Part shown: positions 32,867 through 38,711 of the stretch, one piece after another | Numbering within the stretch: position 1 is the first letter of the stretch | How the letters are laid out: every line of letters starts with the position of its first letter | Source of the DNA: Halobacterium sp. CBA1126 | Lineage (GTDB): Archaea; Halobacteriota; Halobacteria; Halobacteriales; Halobacteriaceae | DNA: 38,711 nucleotides | Direction of reading: 5' to 3' | Assembly (NCBI RefSeq): GCF_009741975.1 | Contig: NZ_WPCF01000011.1 | Location: forward strand, 1 to 38,711 | Program-made: the position numbers and the translations under genes | The notes under the pieces: generated by a model | Seen by the model: the letters and a program-made list of their open reading frames with translations, nothing else | What the model was told of the DNA's origin: nothing | Database searches by the model: none

Positions 32867-34749
32867 ATGCCCTCCACGACGACGCGCCGCGGTTTCGTAG
32901 CCGGCGTCGCCGCCGGGAGCGCCGCACTCGTCGGCACCGGCAGCGCCGCGACGGCTCGCGGGTCGACGCGACCGCGAGCCGGCCAGTCCAGTCTCGCAAC
33001 GGTCGTCAGCGACGCGCTCCGGGAGGCGATGGCCGAGTACGACGCGGACGGCGCGACGGTCGGCGTCGTCGCGGACGGCGAGCCGGTCCTCACGGAGGGC
33101 GTCGGGCACGCGTACCGGAACCCCGACGCGCCCGTCGACCCCGAGGAGACGCTGTTCCGCGTCGGCTCCGTCTCGAAAGTCCCCACGTTCGTCGCGGCGA
33201 TGCGGCTCGTCGACGAGGGCGCGGTCGCCCCGGACGACCCCGTCGCACCACGCCTCGACTCCGTCACCGTCCCCGGCGGCGGGGAGCCGATTACGCTCGC
33301 CCACCTCGCCACCCACACGTCCGGGTTCGAGCAGCGGTACGTCGGCCAAGTCGCCACCAGCATCGAAGACGTCCGACCCCTCCCGGCGGTCCTCGAAGCG
33401 AACCACCCCGCTCGGGTCAACCCGCCCGGCGAACTCCCGCTCTACACGAACTACAACGCCGGACTGGCGGGCCAGTTCGTCGCGGACGTCCACGGGACGG
33501 ACTTCGAGACGGCCGTCGCCGACCTCGTCTTCGACCGGCTGGGGATGACCGACAGCACGTTCGACCCGCTCCCCGCTGCACTCGTGGGCGGCCGCGACGA
33601 CGCCGCAGACGACGTCTCGTGGTACTCGGGGATGGCGCCCGCGTCCGGGCTCTCGGCCACCGCAGCGGACGCGGTCGCGCTCCTGCAGGCGCTCGCCACC
33701 GACGGCGCGACGCCCGCAGGGAGAGTGCTGTCGCCGGCGGCCACAGCCGCCCTCCGCGACCAGTGGCACACGCCCCACGACGCGCTGGCCGGCATCGCGT
33801 TCGGCATGAAGCGCCAGCGCCGCGGCGACACGCTCGTCGTCGGGCATCAGGGGTCGGTCCGGGACTTCCGGACGGACTTCCGACTCGTCCCCGACGACGG
33901 CGCGGGCCTGTTCGTCTCCGTGCACGGCGCCGACGCGAACGACGTGCAGGCCGCGGTCACCGACGCCTTCCTCGAGGCCGTCGCGCCGGTCGAAGCGCCC
34001 GAAACCGCGGGCGACGGCGGCCTCGACGCGGCGAGCGCCGTCACGGGCGAGTACAAGCCCGTGATGGCGACCGACGCGGCCTCCCACGAGAAGCTCCTCT
34101 ACCACCTCCTCGCGAGCGAGACGACCCTCAGGACCACCGCTGACGGGCGGCTGGAGACGGTACGGGGCGGCACGACCCACCGGTGGACCGCGGTGTCGCC
34201 GCGCGTGTTCCGGCGTTCGGACGGCGCGGACGCGCTCGTCGTCGAGTCGAGGGCGGACGGCGGCCGGTACGCGTTCTACGCCAGCGACCCGTGGTCGCCG
34301 CTGGAAGCCGTCCCGTGGCACGGGCGCTCGCCTTCCACCGACTGCTCGCCGCGCTGGCCACTCTCGCCGTCCTGTCCGGGGCGCTCGGCTGGCCGCTGGC
34401 CGCCGGCCGGCGTCGGTTCCGCGGCGGCGACTCGCCGCCACCGTCGCTCTCCCGGAGTCGGTGGCTCGCGGGCGGCGCGACGGCGGCCCTGTTCGCGTTC
34501 GCAGCCGTCGCGGTGTTCGGCGTCTTCGACCGCTGGCTGTACGACCCGCCGGCCGCTCTCGACCTGCTGTTCGCGGTGCCGGCGCTCGCCGCGGTGGCGA
34601 CAGTTGCCGCCGCCGGCATCGCGCTCCGCGCGTGGTACAGGGGCGAGTGGACGCGACTTGCGCGCGTCCACACCACGCTCGTCGTCGCCGGGCTGGGCGT
34701 CCTCTGCCTGCTCTGCCGGTACTGGAACCTCCTCGAACTGCCGCTCTAA
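32867..34749 (+). pseudogene. Tat-exported serine beta-lactamase-like hydrolase with C-terminal membrane domain, one-base frameshift
   Basis: The start at 32867 gives a twin-arginine signal (TTRRGFVAGVAAGSAALVG). Beta-lactamase/class C-type motifs follow: S101xxK104 in RVGSVSKVPT, YTNYNAG for the YxN element, and GHQGSVRD for the third motif. After DPWSPLEAVPWHG the frame breaks; one G gained near 34322-34324 continues it as ALAFHRLLAALATLAVLSG with four hydrophobic helices to 34749. The whole fits a membrane-anchored extracytoplasmic peptidase or esterase. The intact flanks suggest a base error. Confidence 0.82.
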
Positions 34750-34800
34750 TGGCCGTTCAGAACGGGAGCGGCGACCGGGAGGAGCTACGTCGTCGAGACG

Positions 34801-34832
34801 TGTGCGCCCGCGACACGACCGGGCGACAATCT
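34801..34832 (+). repeat. Left direct repeat of the metal cassette
   Basis: A 32-bp unit that starts tgtgcgcccgcgacac and matches 38525-38556 at 28 of 32 positions. It contains a cgcccg/cgggcg inverted repeat with a 9-nt loop. After a spacer of different length in the two copies, a shared cagtgaaac follows. It lies between the serine hydrolase stop and the FmdE-like gene. Confidence 0.7.
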
Positions 34833-34866
34833 ACTAGCCGGCTCGGTGGCAGTGAAACCGAGCGTT

Positions 34867-35532
34867 CTATGCTGAGTGTTCGATGGTCGTCACGGTGAAC
34901 AGCGAGTCGTCGGAGAGGACACGCTGGACACGGCCGTGCCACACGTCGGCGAACAGTTCGCGCTCGTCCTCGCTCGCGGTCCCCTCGATGATCTGCTGGA
35001 GGTTGCCGAGGGCTGGGCCGCCATCCGGCACGTCGCCGACGTGGTAGGTCACCTCGACAGTTTCGTCAGTGTCGGTCCGGCGGAAGCGGAACGTCGGGAC
35101 AGCACCGTCGGCGTCGAACGCGTCGAACGTGAGCATGTTCTGGCGGTCACCGTGACCGCCGGCGAGCCCACCGAACCCGTCTTCCTGAGCGGCGCCGGTC
35201 ACGTACGAGATGAGCCGTCCCATCACGCCGTAGGTGGCGTCGTCACGCGGCCCCGCAGCGAGTACTTCGACCTCGCTTCGGACGGGGAATTCGTCGGGAT
35301 ACAGCGCGTCGAGGCCCAACTGGACGATGCGATAGGCGCCCGACGCAGTCGGACACGAGTGGCCCGCCGCCTTCACCACGTCCCTGTAGGTGACGACGAA
35401 CGGGTCGCCGGACTCGAGGACGGCGAGTGCGTCCGCGACTGGGTCGCGGATACGGATTGCTTCGACGTCGTATTCGACAGCCCAGTTCCCCTCGGTACGG
35501 CCGGTGTCGGTCGGTGTCGTGTTTTCTGCCAT
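34867..35532 (-). CDS. FmdE-like protein in a metal-transport operon
   Basis: A 221-aa protein. The block VKAAGHSCPTASGAYRIVQL (H58, C60) resembles the GHxCPGxxxGYR signature of FmdE-family proteins. It is followed by DDATYGVMGRLISYVTG and GHGDRQNMLTFDAFD, whose spacing also recalls FmdE. FmdE proteins bind a metal through the His/Cys motif; their role is poorly defined. Here it is the third gene of the HMA/P-type ATPase operon, 41 bases after the ATPase stop, which suggests a metal-binding or sensing partner. Family assignment is moderate. Confidence 0.65.
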   Translation of the reverse strand: MAENTTPTDTGRTEGNWAVEYDVEAIRIRDPVADALAVLESGDPFVVTYRDVVKAAGHSCPTASGAYRIVQLGLDALYPDEFPVRSEVEVLAAGPRDDATYGVMGRLISYVTGAAQEDGFGGLAGGHGDRQNMLTFDAFDADGAVPTFRFRRTDTDETVEVTYHVGDVPDGGPALGNLQQIIEGTASEDERELFADVWHGRVQRVLSDDSLFTVTTIEHSA

Positions 35533-35573
35533 TATGAGTGGGTCGTGATCGCTCGTTCGTGGTTCGACGCTGT

Positions 35574-37499
35574 TCAGTACCGCAGCAGTCGCATGCCGTT
35601 GCCGATGACGGCGAGGACGCTGGCCTCGTGGACGAGCATTCCGAGCGCGAGCGTGACGTAGCTCGTCAGGACGCCCGCCAGCAGGAGCGTCACCGTCAGC
35701 ACCGCAAGCCCGACGTTCTCGTAGATGTTCCACCGGGTGGCCTTGCTGAGTGTCACCGCGTAGGGGATGCGGTCGAGGTCGTCCGCCATCAGCGCCATAT
35801 CCGCCGTCTCGATGGCGGTGTCCGTCCCGGCGGCGCCCATGGCGATGCCCACGTCGGCGGTCGCTAGCGACGGCGCGTCGTTGATGCCGTCGCCGACCAT
35901 CGCCACGACGTGGCCGTCCTCGCGGAACGCCTCGATGACCGCCTGCTTGTCTTCGGGGAGCAGTTCCGCGCGGTAGTCGTCGATGCCGACTTCCTCGGCG
36001 ACGGCACGGGCGGTGTGCTCGTTGTCTCCGGTGAGCATCACCGTCTCGATACCGGCGTCCTGGAGCTCCTGGACGACGCCGGGCGCCGCCTCGCGGAGCT
36101 CGTCGCACATAGCGACGGCGCCGACGACGACGCCGTCACGCACTACGTGGACGACAGTCTCGCCGCGCTCCTCGCGTTCGCGGACGTAGTCGCCGACTTC
36201 CTCGGCGACCTCGATATCGCGTTCGGCGAGCAACGAGCGGTTCCCGACGACGATCTCGCGGCCGTCGTAGAGGGCGACCACGCCCTTGCCAGCGATCACC
36301 TCGAAGCTCTCGGGGTCGGGGACCGGGCGTGCTTCCCCGGGTGCTGATTCGGTGTCTGCCTGGACGGCTTCCGTCCCGCCATCGGTGACTGCGGCCGGGC
36401 GGTCCTGCGCCGCTTCGAGGATGGCGTCACCGAGGTGGTGTTCGCTCTTCTTCTCGGCGACCGCCGCGAGTTCCAGCACCTCGTCGGCCTCGGCGTCGAA
36501 CCCTGCGACGTCGGCCACAGTCGTTTCGCCCTTGGTGAGCGTGCCGGTCTTGTCGAAGGCGACGAGGTCGATTTTGCCGGCCTGTTCGAGATGCTCGCCG
36601 CCCTTCATGAGGACGCCCGAACGTGCGGCGTTGCCGATAGCCGAGACGATGCTGACCGGCGGCCCGATCACCAGCGCGCCCGGACACCCGATGACGAGCA
36701 GCGTCAGTGACAGAATCGCGTTCTGTGTGGCTGCGTAGGCGCCGGCGGAGAGCGCCAGCACACCGGGCGTGTAGTACTTGGCGAAGCGGTCGATTAGGCT
36801 CTCGGTCGGTGACTGGGCCTCCTGGGCCGCCTCGACGCGCCGGATAATCCGCTGGAGCGTGGTATCGGTGCCGGAGCCGGTCGTCTCGACCTCCAGCGAG
36901 CCCTCCTGATTGATCGTCCCGGCGTAGACTTCGTCGCCGTCGGCTTTGTGGACGGGCGCGCTCTCGCCGGTCACCGGCGCCTGGTTGACGGCGCTCTCGC
37001 CCTCGACGACGTCGCCGTCCACGGGAATCTTCTCGCCGGGTTTGACGATCACGACCTCGCCCGCTTCGACCTCGCGGGCGGGGACCGCTCGTTGTTCGCC
37101 GTCGCGGCGCACGGTGGCCGTGTCCGGCGTCATCTCCAGCAGTTCTTCGAGGGCGTTGCGCGTCTTGCGCATCGTCCGCCCTTCGAGGTACGAGCCCAGC
37201 GTGAACAGGAAGACCACTGCGGCGGCCTCCCAGTACGACCCGATAGCGATCGCGCCGACGGCGGCCAGCGTCACGAGCGTCTTGATGCCGAGCGTCCGGT
37301 TTTCGACCTCGTGGTAGGCGGTTTTAGCGATGTCGTAGCCGCCGACGATAGCTGCGAGGACCAGGATCGCAGCGCTCGCCGTGTCGACGGTCGAAACGTA
37401 ACCGAGGGTCCATCCACCGGCATAGAGGATGCCGCTCACCGCGACGATGATGGCTTTCCGGTGTTTGCGGTAGTGCTGTTTGACTGATCGAGTATCCAT
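35574..37499 (-). CDS. P1B-type heavy-metal translocating ATPase with CPG motif
   Basis: A 641-aa metal-pumping P-type ATPase. Motifs include the actuator loop TGES (177-180), phosphorylated D316 in DKTGTLT, MLTGDN and VGDGINDAP. The membrane metal motif reads CPG at 272-274 where CPC, CPH, SPC or TPC is usual. The nucleotide-domain HP signature reads SEHHLG (352-357) rather than SEHPL. There is no fused N-terminal metal-binding domain; a separate HMA protein is encoded 11 bases upstream. The C-terminus has HEASVLAVIGNG in the last helix. The metal (Cu, Zn, Cd, Co or other) cannot be assigned safely. Confidence 0.9.
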   Translation of the reverse strand: MDTRSVKQHYRKHRKAIIVAVSGILYAGGWTLGYVSTVDTASAAILVLAAIVGGYDIAKTAYHEVENRTLGIKTLVTLAAVGAIAIGSYWEAAAVVFLFTLGSYLEGRTMRKTRNALEELLEMTPDTATVRRDGEQRAVPAREVEAGEVVIVKPGEKIPVDGDVVEGESAVNQAPVTGESAPVHKADGDEVYAGTINQEGSLEVETTGSGTDTTLQRIIRRVEAAQEAQSPTESLIDRFAKYYTPGVLALSAGAYAATQNAILSLTLLVIGCPGALVIGPPVSIVSAIGNAARSGVLMKGGEHLEQAGKIDLVAFDKTGTLTKGETTVADVAGFDAEADEVLELAAVAEKKSEHHLGDAILEAAQDRPAAVTDGGTEAVQADTESAPGEARPVPDPESFEVIAGKGVVALYDGREIVVGNRSLLAERDIEVAEEVGDYVREREERGETVVHVVRDGVVVGAVAMCDELREAAPGVVQELQDAGIETVMLTGDNEHTARAVAEEVGIDDYRAELLPEDKQAVIEAFREDGHVVAMVGDGINDAPSLATADVGIAMGAAGTDTAIETADMALMADDLDRIPYAVTLSKATRWNIYENVGLAVLTVTLLLAGVLTSYVTLALGMLVHEASVLAVIGNGMRLLRY

Positions 37500-37510
37500 A
37501 GCTCGTCTCC

Positions 37511-37723
37511 TCAGGCGGGCTGGGGCGTGTACCCCTGGTTCTCGATGGTCTGTTCGAACGTGGAGGGGTCGGCGACCGAATCGTCGTAGTCGATCTCGAC
37601 GCGGCCGGTCGAGTAGTGTACCTCGACGTCTTCGACGCCCTCCTGATTCGAGAGGGCGCGTTCGACGGTGCTCGCACAGCTCGGGCAGTCGAAGTCCATC
37701 ACGCGGAGTTGGGTTTCGCTCAT
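37511..37723 (-). CDS. HMA-domain metallochaperone (CopZ-like)
   Basis: A 70-aa ferredoxin-like HMA domain: SETQLRVMDFDCPSCASTVE, with metal-binding C13 and C16 in CPSC, then EGVEDVEVHYSTGRVEIDYD. It replaces the N-terminal domain missing from the ATPase encoded just downstream and would deliver metal to it. The start at 37723 (MSETQ) is preferred over 37747, which would place the N-terminus in the promoter. Confidence 0.88.
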   Translation of the reverse strand: MSETQLRVMDFDCPSCASTVERALSNQEGVEDVEVHYSTGRVEIDYDDSVADPSTFEQTIENQGYTPQPA

Positions 37724-37909
37724 TACAGTTCCACGTAGCACCCGCACCCCCTAAAGTATTTTTTATATGATATGTTTGAATCCCTATACGGGGTGTTTGA
37801 GCGGACAAACGGGTCGTCTAGAGCTTCCACTGAATCGCCGGTGGAGGCGTCAAACAGGCCCCATACAACGGTCGTTACTACTTAAGGTGCACGCGGCGTC
37901 GGTTCACAT
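37724..37909. promoter_or_regulatory. Divergent, AT-rich promoter/operator of the metal cassette
   Basis: An AT-rich block at 37752-37774 (tttttatatgatat) can serve as TATA for the HMA-ATPase operon on the minus strand. acttaag near 37878-37884 lies about 28 bases before the ArsR-like ATG at 37910. Between them gtttga occurs at 37774-37779 and 37795-37800 (21 bp apart, two helical turns), and its complement tcaaac at 37850-37855. These are good operator candidates for the regulator. Confidence 0.55.
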
Positions 37910-38443
37910 ATGAGCACGCCCGATGCCGGGAACGACCTCGACGACATCGCCGTTCGGGACACCCGAGTGTCCGACGCCATCGACGAACCGATGCGGGCGA
38001 TGATTCTCGACATACTCGCTGACGAGACGCTGACAGCGAGCGGGGTCCACGACCGGCTCGCCGACAGAGGCATCCACCGGACGGAGAACACGGTGCGCCA
38101 CCACATCAACGAACTTCGGGACGCCGGCCTCGTCGACGTCGTCCGGTTCGAAGAGGGGCGTGGCGGGACGACAAAGTACTACGGGGCGAACACGACCATC
38201 CTCTCGTACTCGATTCCGGAGTCGGCCGACCCGGCCATCCAGGAGATGGTCGGTGCCGTCCAATCACAGGTCGAGGCAGCGCTCGCCACGCTGACCGACG
38301 AGTACGGCGACGTTATCGACGATATCACGGCAGAGATGGAGCCCTGTGAGCACTGCCGCACGCAGAAATACGAGACGTACGTGATGTTGACGGTCCTCCG
38401 ACGAGCGTTCGTCCGAGCACAGCAAGACCGGGAGTCCGCCTAA
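37910..38443 (+). CDS. ArsR-like winged-helix metal-responsive regulator
   Basis: A 177-aa DNA-binding protein. The winged helix spans about residues 20-95 (MRAMILDILADETLTASGVH, recognition helix near RTENTVRHHINELRDAGLVD, wing GRGGTTKYYG). A C-terminal helical region follows, with a CxxC pair (C146, C149) in EPCEHCRTQKYE, a likely metal or redox ligand site. Transcribed divergently from the HMA-ATPase-FmdE-like operon, it most likely represses or activates it in response to metal. The leaderless start is supported by the AT-rich box 28 bases upstream. Confidence 0.88.
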   Translation: MSTPDAGNDLDDIAVRDTRVSDAIDEPMRAMILDILADETLTASGVHDRLADRGIHRTENTVRHHINELRDAGLVDVVRFEEGRGGTTKYYGANTTILSYSIPESADPAIQEMVGAVQSQVEAALATLTDEYGDVIDDITAEMEPCEHCRTQKYETYVMLTVLRRAFVRAQQDRESA

Positions 38444-38524
38444 CCAACGATAATCATTGGAACACAGCTGGAGAGCGGGCTGTTACGGGAATCCGAGTCC
38501 CCACCAAAGAGGCCACCGTTAGAG

Positions 38525-38556
38525 TGTGCGCCCGCGACACTATCGGGCGACCATCT
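38525..38556 (+). repeat. Right direct repeat of the metal cassette
   Basis: The second copy of the 34801-34832 repeat, 28 of 32 bases identical and in the same orientation, again followed by cagtgaaac. It lies in non-coding DNA about 80 bases after the regulator's stop. Just after that stop, ccaacgataatcattgg (38444-38460) is a near-perfect 17-bp palindrome with one mismatch. Confidence 0.7.
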
Positions 38557-38586
38557 GCGCCCAGTGAAACGAACGCAGTCCAGCAT

Positions 38587-38711
38587 CCGGCGACCGAGTG
38601 GTCCGAAGGACCCGGAGGGTCGCCGGTTCGCTGCGAGAGCGAACGAAGTGAGCGAGCGCGGGCCGACGAGCGACTAAGCGCCGAAGGCGCGCTGGAGTGA
38701 GGAGTGCTTTT
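38587..38711. repeat. Hairpin-rich intergenic tail ending in a T-run
   Basis: Consecutive perfect stems are 38587-38595 with 38618-38626 (9 bp, enclosing 38600-38604 with 38608-38612), 38626-38632 with 38638-38644 (7 bp), and 38678-38682 with 38686-38690 (5 bp). The window ends in gtgctttt. The purine-rich gagcgaacgaagtgagcgag style text is common in haloarchaeal non-coding DNA as I recall it. No gene is seen in this 268-bp end region (38444-38711). Confidence 0.5.

Noticed and set aside
36307-36450. Frameshift suspected in the ATPase linker
   Set aside because: The acidic low-complexity stretch (about residues 365-395) stays in one frame, and motifs on both sides are intact; it is an insertion in the nucleotide-binding domain.

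Overview
The window is chromosomal DNA from a halophilic archaeon, most likely of the Halobacteriaceae type. The evidence is the very high G+C, the acidic (D/E-rich) proteins, short leaderless genes with TATA-like boxes about 27 bases before the start codon, and archaeal information-processing genes (GINS, PriS, MBF1, Cdc48, RtcB/archease, PAC2). Many genes belong to families I know only from haloarchaea. No tRNA, rRNA, CRISPR array, transposase or integrase was found.

Layout. 1-6 kb: a Bat-like regulator fragment, a PPOX flavoprotein, a zinc-ribbon miniprotein, a membrane protein with a PUA/EVE-like front end, aMBF1, acyl-CoA dehydrogenase, a winged-helix-like protein, a HAD phosphatase and panB. 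6-12 kb: a broken alpha/beta hydrolase, an Hsp20-like small protein overlapping cdc48, a hairpin-rich gap, then gins-priS. 11.8-12.2 kb: a non-coding stretch that folds on paper into a 382-nt closed multi-branch structure. 12.2-18.7 kb: GNAT, DUF502 overlapping archease, DoxX-like, rtcB, a zinc-ribbon gene broken by a 44-nt insertion, an eIF2B-like protein and a membrane protein. 18.7-26.1 kb: TrmB regulator, PAC2, a damaged 5'-nucleotidase, two small haloarchaeal families, a class V aminotransferase, an MscS-like protein, a DUF457/YdjM-like protein, dodecin and an A-type Fe-S carrier. 26.3-31.2 kb: a translationally coupled hisD-hyuA-hyuB operon. 31.3-34.7 kb: a soluble PAS chemotaxis transducer, an oxidoreductase stub and a Tat-exported serine hydrolase, all damaged.

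34.8-38.6 kb: the most distinctive block. Two imperfect 32-bp direct repeats bracket a heavy-metal cassette: a divergent ArsR-like sensor with a C-terminal CxxC, an HMA metallochaperone, a P1B-type ATPase whose membrane metal motif is CPG rather than CPC, and an FmdE-like protein. Together they could sense, deliver and export a metal ion, and the block may have arrived as a unit.

A recurring feature is single-base indels in short G/C runs that break otherwise well-conserved genes (near 1050, 6457, 14077, 20954, 20982, 21005, 32118 and 34323). I read most of these as probable sequencing or assembly error rather than true decay, so the affected genes may be intact in the organism. The 44-nt insertion at 16710 is different in kind and looks like a real event.
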